Of a stretch of DNA of 64,000 nucleotides, positions 24,664-36,745 are shown piece after piece. Numbering within the stretch: position 1 is the first letter of the stretch; every line of letters begins with the position of its first letter. Source of the DNA: Brachionus rotundiformis (taxonomy: Eukaryota; Rotifera; Eurotatoria; Ploima; Brachionidae); assembly GCA_016802295.1 (NCBI GenBank), contig JAESIW010000200.1, forward strand, positions 3,188,048 through 3,252,047, read 5' to 3'. Position numbers and translations under genes: made by a program. The notes below the pieces were generated by a model, which saw only the letters and a program-made list of their open reading frames with translations, searched no databases and was not told where the DNA came from.

Positions 24664-27402
24664 ATAATTTTAGTATTAAATCAAAAGGTTTTTCATTAAT
24701 GATTAATTTTTTTAAATTTACTACCAGCTCAGCTGTAATTTCAAGTAAGCAGATTTATTTTTATATCTACTATTAGTAATTAACTTACATATTATAGCTT
24801 CAAAGAATAATACAATTTTAAAATTTAAAAATTATTAAATTTTAATTAAAATTAAGGCTCAATTTTTAATCTTTTTCATCTGTTGTTTTTTTTTCAAGAA
24901 AAATAATATCTCCTAATCATTGATTTATCATCACGCTTTAAAAATTAGCATCAAATTTAAAAATTGATCTTTTATTTATTTTAATATAGAAAAATTTAAT
25001 AATATCAATTTAATAAGAATTTGGTTTCTTTAAAAAGACCAAAGAAAAATAAAGATTTTTAGATAAAAATCCAAGCAAAACTCAACAAATAAAATAGCTT
25101 GGAGGATAAAATCATCCTGCTTTATAAAAATCATTTTAATCAACAAGAAAAATGTACATAATAATTATAACTAAATTTAAATTTAAAAATTTTTAAATTT
25201 TTTCCAATGTATAGTGTTCCCTAAAATAAAAATGAAAATACCGAAAATTCTTGAATTAGTTTTTCACGCAGCAAATTGAACAATTTTAATTTTTTTATAC
25301 CTTATTTATAGATATTAAATTTACCTGTTATCTTTTATCTGGAACCAAAACTCAGAAGTGAGTCTATTTTTCATTTTTCTGTTCATTGGACAACTTATAA
25401 AGTCTTTGTTTTTGTTAACTTTTATGCACAAATAGCATGAAATTATGGAACCATTGCTAGAAGAGGAAACCACTGAATTGCTGTCTTGATTCAATTCTGT
25501 CGACGATTTGGCACTAGAAGAATCATCTCTATCGAACACTTCATCTTTATTTTCATCTTTTTGTTTGGCTGCTTCAAAATGAATTGTGTCATCTAAACCA
25601 AATTTTACATCATCTGGGTTCTTGGCATCATCCAAGTCACTTTCGATCATACTTTTGGAATAAAAAAAAATAGAAATGAGTGTTTTAAATTTCATTTTCT
25701 TTTTTTACTCGATATGATGCTGATAGTCGAAATACTCTTGGACATCTTTTAAGGCCAAATCTTCGTACATGATTACATTTGATATGATTTCAATTGGTAT
25801 TATGGCGCTTGCTTCGTCATATATTCGACTTTTAATTTCATAGCTGTTTCGTCTGTGATCAACGCTCTTGGCTTGTTGGGGATCAATTGGATCGAACATT
25901 AAAGCCGACGGAGTAATTATGAGAACGCCATTGTAGCAACCTTTGCTACGAGTGACAATCTTACAGTTTACTTTGAGAAACCTTTGAGTGCATTCTTCAT
26001 CTAGCTTTTTAGCCTCTTCTTCTGTCAAAGTATGTCGACTGACCAGCTTTTTTGTCTTCAAGTCTTCACTCGAACTCTTCGTCGGCTCGGACAAGCATTT
26101 TTGCTTCTGTAGTTCTACATGACCAGGCTTAGAAGTTGGAGTTGTTTTCCACTAAATTTAAGTTTTTATTATTTAAATTCGAATCTCATTTTTTTATATT
26201 TTAACTTTTAAAAAACTAAGAAATGAAGCAATACAAATAATTTATCAATTTATCAAAATATTTATCTTTTATCAATGCTAAAACTAACTTTAAAACTTTT
26301 AATTTACCTTGAATAAATTCAGAATTAAAAAAAAATTACACAAATTCTTTGATTTATTTTTATATTACTAATGGTTTTCAACTTTAAAAAACTTTTTGTA
26401 AATGTTTTGCAAAAGATTCAAAATAAGAAGGATTCTTTGCAAAAAATGTTTTACCTTAAAAAACTTGAATCCAGATGATGAATTTTTTTCGACTTTTTTC
26501 TCATTTTCTTTCGGAGTTTTTTGTTCTGTCAACCCTGAGGTTAGAAAAGGAGGCATATAATTTGGACCAGGTACGAATAGAATTTGACCTTTTTATAAAA
26601 TATTTCTATTCATTTCACAATAAAATTTTATTTTATTACCAGGGAATACATTTCTTGTTACTAACCGGTTTAAATGCTGAATTTCTGATGGAATAGTGTT
26701 CCATTTTAGCGCAATTTTCTCAATTGTATCATTTGTCTCAACTTGATACTCCAACGTTCCAGGTGGTTTTGATTTTACTTTAAAATAATAAACTTAAACC
26801 TAATGTAAAATCTTTAATATTCCAAGTACCTAATCCATAACTTATTTTTTTAGTTTTGACATTTCTTTCGCCAAGATTATTTGATATATTTGAATCACTC
26901 ATGCTGTCATTATTTGTTATATTTTCTTTGCCAAAAATAGCTGAGGTCAACGACAGTGAATGTGCTTCGATTTTTTGAAAAAATAAATTTTGCTTTTCTT
27001 TTTGATTTTGTAAATTTTTTGTATTTTTTCCCGAATAATTCTTATTTTCAAGGTTTATAAAATTGTTAAAAGCATTTGAAGCTGCTGCAACCGGGGTACT
27101 AAATGGCAAACCTATTCTATTTGAATCAGATTTGTCAAATTCGACCTTTTCCGTCACACCCCTAACAAATAAAATATTTTAATTAAAATTGAAATTAAAA
27201 AAGAAATTAAAGAAGCGAACTCGGCATATTGTGCCGATTTAGTCGGCTCTGAATGTTGTTTTTTTAATTGATTAGAAATCGATGTAAATAATGATTTAGA
27301 TGCTTTTTCAGATACTGAATCCAATTGTGATGCCATCTTTGAAGACGTCGAAGAATTTACACATTCTTGAAAATCAGAACCAGCCCTCATATTTGTCATC
27401 AA
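23555..27402 (-). CDS. OXR1: OXR1/NCOA7-like LysM + GRAM-like + TLDc protein, copy 2
   Basis: Eleven exons: 27402-27221, 27161-26830, 26777-26640, 26588-26455, 26151-25709, 25651-25325, 24606-24375, 24315-24193, 24128-23976, 23921-23826, 23767-23555. All joins are GT-AG and in frame. The LysM, GRAM-like and TLDc regions are the same as in copy 1; the C-terminal half is essentially identical. The N-terminus is about 120 residues longer (MMTNMRAGSDFQ, then TEKVEFDKSDSNRIGLPF). Its block SAIFGKENITNNDSMSD aligns with SSIFFSKETVLNHDNMGD at the start of copy 1, so the genes are old paralogs upstream and young ones downstream. The exon after LysM also differs (GPNYMPPFLTSGL against DPNYVPPQTSAS). 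Both copies look functional. Confidence 0.9.
24978..25165 (-). repeat. Inverted repeat, right arm, inside OXR1 copy 2 intron 5
   Basis: Reverse complement of the left arm at 22620-23045. It sits in the one intron that differs between the two OXR1 copies, so it entered copy 2 only, or was lost from copy 1. Confidence 0.8.
25321..26319. repeat. OXR1 duplicon, tract 2 (copy 2 side)
   Basis: Near-identical partner of 14621-15617. It ends in a leftover of copy-1 exon 3 (coding for INLFK and its donor) at about 26306-26319, stranded inside a copy-2 intron. Confidence 0.9.
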
Positions 27403-30284
27403 ATTTTATTCTTTTCCCAATAATAATAAATTATTTAATGATTTTTTTTCATCTTTTTTTTTTACTTAATTTAAACAATTATTAATTAAAATAAAAAGAA
27501 AAATAAGTTTAGATATCCCAAAACTCAAATAATTGTTATTATCTGTTTTTCTGTTTGTAATTTAAATTTTATTTTTCAAAATAATAGTTCATTACAGAAA
27601 TATGACTAAAACTGGGTTTAATAATGAGTCAACAGAATATGGAACAAAGGGTTTATTTTTAAAAATTATTTAATTTTATTTATGATTTAAAAAATTACAG
27701 AATTCGATTTAAAAAACTCAGTATGTCGTTAAATTGCTTTCTTCGAAATAAGAATTTTAATTATTTCTTATATTCAAATAAAAATTAAGTTCCTTTCATT
27801 CTTCAACTTAAGAAAAAATTGAATTAGCTAATTGAAAATTATTACTATGCTTTTATAATTTTATTTTCGAGATTAAAACATTCGCTTGGATTAAATTATT
27901 TTTAGATAAAAGTAATCAGACGAATCTTTTAAGATATTAAAACAAAATCTAAAAATTTAATCAATTACTTTCGGTATTTTTGACAAATTACTAATCCTGA
28001 CAAAAATAGATTTTTTCCATTTTCGTAGAAAGAAAAATTGAATATTTAAAGAAAAAATAATGAATTTTAAAATTTATAAATAGCTATAATAATCTTATAG
28101 GATCCGATACGGAAAATGCTGCCCTATTATAATAAGTTATATGGTAGCTTTTTATACTTAATTAATATTAACTATTACATTAAGCATTAAAAACTTAAAA
28201 ATCATCTTATTTTAGTTTTTTTTTCTTTAAGCATTAACTAATTGTCATCATAAAATAGCTAAGAAAATTTTTAAACAAATAAATTAAATATAATTAAGAT
28301 GGTAAAGCTATTAAATTCTTTCCAATTTTTTAATTTATTTAAAAAAATTTCAAATTATTAAATGTGCTTAAATCCTTATTAATCAAAACTAATTTGAAAT
28401 TTTTTTATTATGGAACTTTTTTAAAAGCGCAAAAAATCATGTAGACAAATTTTTTCATCCATTCCCTTGGCACGTCTTTTATATTTCATTTTAATTGTAA
28501 TTTCTAAACCAGATTTCGTGTTAAATCATTTTATGTAAAGAGATAATAAAATTATTATCCAAGTTGGTTTAAGGTGGCATGAATTCTCTTAATAGGAAAA
28601 AATTGCTTATTGTAGCATCCTGTTAATATCTTATTTCTTAGATGAAAAACTCGTGATTTAATCCCTTCAGAATAATAAAAAAATAAGAAAATTTCTTTGA
28701 ATGAAATCAAACATTGATCTAGAGATTGTGATAAAAATTTTGAAATGCTAGTAAAATTTACTCTTTTTATCTCTTTTCCAAAACCAATATATTGAATGTG
28801 CATTAGGAAATAATTTGTTTTCTATTTCTGAACAGCGAATTATTGATGAAAGCAAATAAAAGATTCCCTTTAGCATTTTAATTATGAATATAATTAGTAA
28901 TAATTTCAAGCATCGATTAATCCGTTCGGCGTCTTCATCGATTTTTCTGGCGATCGGCATTTACCAAGTTCGCTAATATTTCAATTATTACTTACTGTAA
29001 AAATCTAAAATTAATTAAGATATGGTTAGTTTTCTATTATGTTTTATTTTCGTATCTTTGACAAAAATTAAATTTTTTATGATAAAGAAAATAAAAAAAA
29101 TTGTTTAGTAGTGGAAAAATTTGATCATTTTTATGCATATTTTTAGGCTAATAAATAATTTTAAAATTCCTGTTACTTTCCGAATTGACTTGATGTAAGA
29201 TTTTGCATTAAAACTTTATATAAAACTATTGTGTATGCATTTTACCTGATATTGAACTTAAATTTTAATTAATTTTTGGATATTGATTTCAAGCACTTGA
29301 GCCAAAAAGTAAAATTTTTAAAGTTAACTTTTCAAAACACGAAAAATTAATATTTTTTACAAAATCATAATTAGGGTGCATAAACTACCTTTTTTTATAT
29401 ATGAATTGAAAATCAAATTAGGTATTCTTAAAAAATCAAAGATGTTTTTAATAATTAGTTTTAACTTAAAATTTAATTGATGCTATTTATCATTTTCGAA
29501 TAAAAAATTTATTTAACTTAAAGCATAAAGCCAATTTTATTTAGAAGGTCGAAATTTATTTTTATCTTTTACAAATTAAAAGTGAACTCACGGCTGATTT
29601 TGAAAAAAGATTGCTACAAATTAAGATAACTGGATTTTTTATCAAAGTATTTTAAAGATTTTTTTTAACTATCTTTATGTTTGATAATTGTTTAAATGAA
29701 ACTAAATAAAAATATATTTTAGTATAAATTTAATGTAGTGCAAAAGTTTTTGAAGCAAAAAATAGTGTTAATTTTATTATCAAAATTTGTGAATATTAAA
29801 TTAAATATTCTCTTGTCTAAAAGCAGGATGTAAGTATTTCAAAAATTTAGCTTGATAAAGTTTATAATCTATATCAGAGACTTAATTGAATTTAATCATC
29901 CTAGGGCATAAAAATAAATTTTTGTAGAAACAATCGCCTTTTTGTCAATTTTAAAATTTTTTTTTACCAAATGTGGTGTCTTATTTTTGAAAAAAATGTC
30001 TCAAAAGTATTAAAATAATCAAATAAATCTTAAAAATAATTTATTAAATTTTGAACACCAAAAGATTAATTAACTCTGAACAGTCATTTAAATGAAGACA
30101 ATTTTTTAGCGGTTCTAGTGTTTCGAAATTGAAGAAAAGTATGAATCATACTATAAGTTTATTAAAAATGATTTATTCAAAATTTGTTTGTTTCTACGTT
30201 GCATTTAAATTTTAAAACTAACACGACAAAATTTTTAATTATTCGAGAATTTTGTTTAAAATATCAAATTCATAAAATCTAAAA
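27403..30284. other. Large spacer between OXR1 copy 2 and BET1
   Basis: Nearly 2.9 kb of AT-rich DNA, holding the upstream regions of two divergent genes. Two overlapping minus-strand ORFs at 28555-28960 show no convincing similarity. No repeats recognised. Confidence 0.5.
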
Positions 30285-30599
30285 ATGAGAAATGAAAATC
30301 CAACATTTCGGCGGTTTGCTCCGGAAGACCAAGACGAATCAGTTCTCGAAACAGAGCTAATAAGCAAAACAACCCGGCTAAAACAGATAACCATTCAACT
30401 TGGTGATGAAATCAAGAATAGCAACAAATTTCTGGATGACTTAGATAACAAGTTTTCTAAATCTCAGAGCATCTTACAAGCAACTATCGGTCGGGTTGGC
30501 AAACTAGCTAAAAATGGAAATTGTAAACTATATTTTTACTTAATACTTTTTAGTCTTTTCGTTTTCTTTGTTCTATATATTGTGATAAAATTTTTTTAA
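30285..30599 (+). CDS. BET1: BET1-like ER-Golgi SNARE
   Basis: A single exon of 104 residues. A SNARE motif of about 53 residues (TRLKQITIQLGDEIKNSN, FLDDLDNKFSKSQSIL) is followed by one C-terminal membrane anchor (LILFSLFVFFVLYIVIKFF), the tail-anchored layout of BET1; the human anchor region LFSLFVFF is identical in eight residues. BET1 acts in vesicle fusion between ER and Golgi. The central-layer position, Gln in human BET1, is Ser here (EIKNSNK). Lack of introns in an intron-rich region could mean retrocopying, but a small SNARE gene may simply lack them. Confidence 0.93.
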   Translation: MRNENPTFRRFAPEDQDESVLETELISKTTRLKQITIQLGDEIKNSNKFLDDLDNKFSKSQSILQATIGRVGKLAKNGNCKLYFYLILFSLFVFFVLYIVIKFF

Positions 30600-31174
30600 A
30601 AAAATAAATATGATTAAATACAAATATGGAAATTTGTTTTAAATCCAAAAATATAATAGAGCTCTATTTAAATTAATGTAATAACCTTTGAACTGATTTT
30701 GTAAACTTTGGCCGAATTCATTCTTAAATTTCAATTTTTTTAATATTTATTAAAAACAATTAATTTTAAAAATATTTAAATCAAATAAAATTTTGTCTAT
30801 TATAAATTACATTTAAATCTTTTACATGTCATCTTTTCTACCAATAACAAATAATTTTTATAGAGTTAAAAAAATTAAAATTTAAACAAAAGTGAGATTT
30901 TAGGGATTTTGATTCTTTTAAATCACCTCCTAAGATACTTGGATCTGACTTTAAATTGATTTGAATTAAGATTAAAAATAAATTAATTTTTTATTAAAAA
31001 ATAAAATAAAATCAAAAAAATCGATTAAATCATGCGGCATGAGTCTTTCATAATCAAATAAATTTAACGAAATTGAATTTTTTAATTGTAAATATTTAAC
31101 TTGGGTTTTTCATTTAGCACCAGGTCTTTGTGATAAACTTAGTATTCAATAAGTCCAAAAATAACAATTTCAAA
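30600..31174. other. Convergent spacer BET1 / calpain-15
   Basis: AT-rich 3' flanks; nothing else seen. Confidence 0.5.
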
Positions 31175-34100
31175 TTAATTGAACACAGAACGAGGTACAT
31201 GAAGACCAAAAGTTTGCTTATTAATTGGTGGTAAATTTGTAACCATTCTTCCCTCATTACCTGGCCAAGTGTTTAAGTAAGGATTCGAGCTAAGTCGGTA
31301 TTTTATACTGTATTGAATGCTGTAGCTGTTACTTCCTTCAAGTTGAGTTAAAAGAATTAGCACCTGTCTATGTAGCGGAGGAACAGAGTCTTTGGTCAGT
31401 AAAGATTGACGGGTTGAAACAACATTATTGCTTCGTTCGCAATCGAGCTCAACATGCAAATAACTTTTTTCGTTTAAGTTCTCAGCAACAATTATTATGC
31501 CACTGTAGCCTTTAGCCAATGTATAAATACAAGCATTGTCTAAACCTGAAGAGGTTTTGCTTCCTAGTGTGGTGACCAATTGTATCATAGTGTCTGCCAA
31601 GAGAAAAGCTGAGTGCATTTCTTGCTCTAAATAAAAAACTTTAGTGCTATGAATGACCATGTTGTACAGATTATTATTAGTTTCCAATGCTTCTCGTGAA
31701 TACCAGAAATTAAAAGAACATGGTACAATTAAGTATTCTCCAGGCTCAAATATGTGCTCACATCCAACAAATCTTCGCACTGATCTTTTACTGCTTACCA
31801 CTAACTTTCCAACAGAATTTTTTCTTCCATTTGATTTTAATACCACAAAACAGAGGTCCAGATCACCAGTTTCTTTTCGATTTTTGACGCTTTTATGGAA
31901 TAATCCAATATCAATTTCACATGTCTCAAAAACAATTAGTGTGAAAGCTAGCATTTCACGAGTACCTTCGGAACTGAAGTATCCACTAACACGACTGTCG
32001 AGCCAATCAAGTCTTGATTTACAAATGTCTATAGAGCAAAAGTATTTTACAAAATCATAAAATGATATCCAAAAGACTCCTTCATCATAGCTGGGACGGT
32101 TAATGTTGAAAAATAGATTATCTTCTTGTCTACTACTCGACTGAATTTTCGGATTATTCCTCAATTTTGATTTAAGACCTAAAGCTCGACGAATTTCAGG
32201 TGTCCAAAGTCTTGAGTTTTCTGACCAGTCGCCGGTCCATGTGTACCTTCCTTGAAAATAAAATAAGATATTATTTTTTGAAACTTGTTAAAGCAAAACT
32301 TAAAAAAACATTATAGCTTATATCTAGAAAGAGAATTATGTGCTAATCAGATTTTTAAGTCTTAGTCTTAATTATGTTTTTTTTAAATTTTTTTTAGATA
32401 CCAAAAAAAAATCAAAATCATTCTATTAATTATTTAATTTTTTCGAATTTACAAATAATATTTTTATTAATATTTTTAAAAGAAATTATTTATAAATTTT
32501 ATTAAATATGCATTTCAAAGCACTTTTTAGCCTTGTCTTCAATAAACTCATAAAAAGTAAATACGAACATCTAATGTACTAATTAAAACTAATTTTTACT
32601 TTTGATTAAATTAAATTTAATTTTCTTTTATTTTTAATAACCTTTTAAATGACAAACTTTTCTACTTTTTATCAATTTTTAACATTTATAAATCTTAAAT
32701 AATAATTCGGTTAAACACTAGAAGCACCAAGCATTTTTTAATGATTTTTTAATCCAAAATATATTTTAAATATTTGTTATTTAAAATATACTATGAATTA
32801 TGTAATTTTAATGTATATTAAAAAAAATTACATAATTCATAAACGACATATCTATATTAAAATCTGACCAAAATATTTGAGGATTTAAAATTTTTCTAGT
32901 ATTAAACGAAAGCAAAAACCTTTGGGAGCCTCTATAAAGCATATTTTCAATATTAATATGAATAAATATATTTTTAGTCATAATTAAAAAAAGCCTTCTT
33001 ACCCCACGGATTCCTCAACTGAATAAGACGGTTTCCAAACACCTCTTTAACAGCCAAAACCGAATAAGCATGTCTTGGTAAAAGACCCTTGTCAGTAAAA
33101 ATTCTATCATCTAAAATGTCTGTTCTGCCACAAGATGCACCCAAGGCGTATCCAGCTTCTTTCATGCTTAACATTCGAACCCATATCATTTCGAGATCAA
33201 TTTCCTCTTCATTCGACGAACTGGGTTCTAAACGAATTGAATCACATGGATACCCGGTCAATGCTGATAATCCTTCCACAGTTTGACCAGCAATTAAGCT
33301 CTCATAGCTACCATTTAGTTTGGCCATTGCTTTTTCGATCAAAGGCACCCACAATTGCTTCCGATTAGCTTGTGAATAAATCAAATGTCCATTTTGATCA
33401 CATGGAAACAAATCATCTAAAATAACTGTTTGCCATTCACCATTTTTGCATAATCTTACTTGATAGCAGCCCTGTGGACAATATTCTTTGGTAATAATAA
33501 TTCTTTTTAATAGCTCCGGCTGTTCGAGTATAACTGCTAGGCCGCTCAATAGCCAGCAATTTCCCAATAACCCCTGCTTAATATCATTAAATTTAGGTTC
33601 ATTATACACACTCCATTTTAGGTAACGCTCACTTGAATGGGTTTGTATTTGATCTGGACTTAACCATCGAATGTTTCCAATATTTTTTGGTTTTTTTTTT
33701 GGATCTATAAAAAGGGATCTATCACATGGAGGAAATGAGTCATCCACAAATTTATGATTATTTGCTTTACAGTAATGTACAATGTTTTTCCAAACCTTTT
33801 CAGCTTCGTTGGTAGCGTTAGTGTATTGCTTAATTAAAGATTTTGCTTTATGAGATCTAAACGTCATTGATGGATTGCTGAGAGTATTCGATGTATTCAT
33901 AAAATTACTATAGTTTGCTGGATAGTTGTTGTCGTAATCATTGTCACCATCCACTTCCATTGGATCATAGCCTTTGTCAAACGAGCATAATGCACATTTG
34001 TTGGATTCTGACTTATTTTTGAGCATGCATGCATTGCATGTCCAGTATTTTTTTTGTACAGTACCATCTTTGGTGGCGTGACAAAGAGCACATGTGCTGC

Positions 34101-34737
34101 ACAGATTCGAATTTATGTATGTGCACAATTTACATATCCAAATGTCGCCAAGATTTTTATCCTCTCTGACTTGAGTACTTTTTGGTGATTTTTGACGCGG
34201 ACTTTGGCACAACTCGCATTTGTTATCTTGTTCAAAATTTATGTATGTACATTCAGAACATGCCCATATACGAGCATAGTCGTATATGTCTTCATTAAGG
34301 GTCTTGTCATAAACAATGGAGTTGTTTCGCTCATTTCTACTTGGAATTAAATTGCGCTGAGCATTACACATTTCACAAGCTTTAGCCCAGCTTGGATTAG
34401 TGGCAAAAGTGCATGTTTTGCATTCCCAAAAATCGTCCTTAGAGTCTTTAACTGGTCTATTCGACTCGGGATCTATTTCGATCACGCTGTCATCTAAATT
34501 CGAAGATTGTTTATTCATTTGATTACTAAAATTTGATATAAATTGCTTAACATCGTTTAATTTTGACTTAATAGCGCTATATTTTCTATTATTATTGTTA
34601 TTGGGATCAATTTGACTAGGCACAAGCGTTCTTGGCTTGAATTCATAATTGCACATAGAGCAATTTTTCGGACGGTCCAAATTCAAATATGTACATTGTG
34701 GACACGGCAATTCAAATGGTTGATAAATTTTTGCCAT
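31175..34737 (-). CDS. CAPN15: Calpain-15 (SOLH) cysteine protease
   Basis: Two exons, 34737-33003 and 32250-31175, joined at NPWG|RYTWTGDWS. The N-terminal 270 residues hold five RanBP2-type zinc fingers of the C-x2-C-x10-C-x2-C type (for example CPQCTYLNLDRPKNCSMC, CKTCTFATNPSWAKACEMC). The calpain core follows: catalytic Cys in LGNCWLLSGLAV, His in LPRHAYSVL, Asn in LRNPWG. The C-terminal part (about 350 residues) corresponds to the SOL homology domain. About 946 residues in total, near the usual family length. Non-classical calpains of this type lack EF hands, as here. The 752-bp intron is unusually long for this window and contains a MITE-like element. Confidence 0.95.
32706..32912. mobile_element. 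MITE-like element in calpain-15 intron
   Basis: The ends GGTTAAACACTAGAA (left) and TTCTAGTATTAAACG (right) are imperfect inverted repeats. Inside is a perfect 18-bp inverted repeat, 32792-32809 with 32824-32841 (TATGAATTATGTAATTTT), separated by 14 nt. The outer sequence resembles the ends of the element at 55727-55950. Confidence 0.45.
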
Positions 34738-36745
34738 TCAAATCTTTATTTCCTAGTCTATAAAAACAAATAAACTATCTAATATGATCATATCAAAACT
34801 TTAATTTAAATTTTTGTTACTATGTAATTTGGAAATATTTATTTTTAAATTTTTTTTTAATGAGTCATTTATATAAACATTCTTGACGGTAAAGTAAAAA
34901 CTAAAGGCTAAAATAGAACTTGGTTATTGGAAAAATTTTAATTGCTCGTAACCAAAGTTATAAAATTTTTAATATAGAAAATTAACTTATTTAACAAAAT
35001 TTAAAAACTAAAAATTTTTGTATAATTTAATCACTTTAGTTTTTATGATAATTACAACAATAATTAAATTTAAATTACTTAATTTATTATCCAAAAATCT
35101 AAATTCGTTCTATAAAAAATTGAAGCAAAACAAATTTTAATTTTTTTTTAGTTCAATTTTTTTCTACAAAAAATGAGACAACGATTTAATTTGTGATTAA
35201 GAACAAAACCTTTGTGGTTTTAGTATCGTTTATCAACTAAACAAAAAACTAGAATAAAATCATGTTTCATAAATTCTCAAATCCCGAATTTAAAATTTAC
35301 CTAATGAAAATTTTACCAACTAATTATTATTTTTTATCTAATATAAACGACATTGTTCTCCTATTTGGAAAGGTTTTTCTAATTAAACAAACTTTAAACA
35401 AAAGATTTTCTTTAAATACGAGACCTTAAGCTTTCCTACTTAATAAGGTGGCTATAAATCGTTAAACAAAAACAATGTCTTTAGTTTAATCAAAGGATTT
35501 CGACATTTTTTTGTTCAATTAATAATAATCATTTTAATTATAGCTTCAAATCCTAAATTAGATATTACATTAATTATATTGAGGTGATAATTCTTTTTTT
35601 TTTACTATTGTGAGTAGTTATTATAAAAGACTTTCCTTTTAGAAAAATTCGCAATTTAATAAAACCATATATATGTCATGTCTAAGTCCTAATTGTTAAA
35701 ATAAAATCGGATTATTTTGCAATGAATATAAAAATTGAAAAAAATATAAATAGAAAAAAAAATTATAATTATTTAAACTTATAATTTCACTAATTTAATC
35801 AACTTTAATTATTGAAAAAGTGAAATTTACCACTTAAATTATAATTTTTTAAACCATTATTCTTAGTGCCTAATACATCTTTTAATTTATCATTATGTGA
35901 TTTAAATACTTAAACGATAAAATAAATCTTTAATAAATTAATTCGAGCTTGTCTTTGAATGAATATTAAAAAACAAAATTTTAATAAGTAATACTCAAAA
36001 AAATTCTAGATAAAATAAATTTCAACGATCAACTCTATAATGTAAACAAATAGCTATAATAAATTTATTTAACTAGATTTAAACTTGAATCTTAAATAAA
36101 GACATCTAAAAATATGTTAGATTTATTGTTTGCTTGATTTAAGTAATTTTTTAAGATTTTTGTTTAAAAAAAAAATTCCTCTTTATTATTTTTTTATAAA
36201 TTTCATAAAATTAATTCATGGAAAAACTAATATTTTGTATGGAAATAAATACTCTCCTTTGAATTTTTAGTTAGAATTTACTTTCGACTAGCCTTTCGAA
36301 TAAGATAAATTTTTGTTTTGTATTATAAAATTATAAAATAAAATTTAAAGTTTATTTTTATATATTTTTAAGAATAATTGATTTCTTTCAGAAAATAAAA
36401 TAAAATAATTAAAATATACCTTTTTAAATGAGACATTCTCTAAATTAAAATCAAAAATAAAATTCCGATTATATAATTAAAATCACTTACATATTATAAA
36501 TATAATTATTTTGAAGAGTATTCAAATTAAATGTCTTTTTCTAAAAAGGCTGGGATTAAGTTAAATTCAAATTAAAATAAATTTCAAGACAATATTAATG
36601 TATTTAGAAAAAAAAAAGTTTAAAGGTTCAAGTAGATTTTTCAAAAATAAAGCAAATAAAACTTAGACTTATTAATTTGCTTTGAATTTAAATCAACTTA
36701 AAAATAAATAAAAAATTTAAAATACAATACAAAAAAAATCTAATA
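34738..36745. other. Divergent spacer calpain-15 / MSH2
   Basis: Two kilobases of AT-rich DNA with no ORF, repeat or RNA gene that I can support. It must contain both promoters. Confidence 0.5.

Noticed and set aside
28555..28960. Two overlapping minus-strand ORFs, the first starting MPIARKIDEDAERINRCLKL
   Set aside because: The first 20 residues faintly recall the N-terminal helix of G-protein alpha subunits, but no P-loop or other G motif follows and the two frames need a shift to join. Not enough to call a gene or pseudogene.
31653..32060. 135-codon plus-strand ORF inside calpain-15
   Set aside because: Antisense shadow of the SOL homology region with no features of its own.
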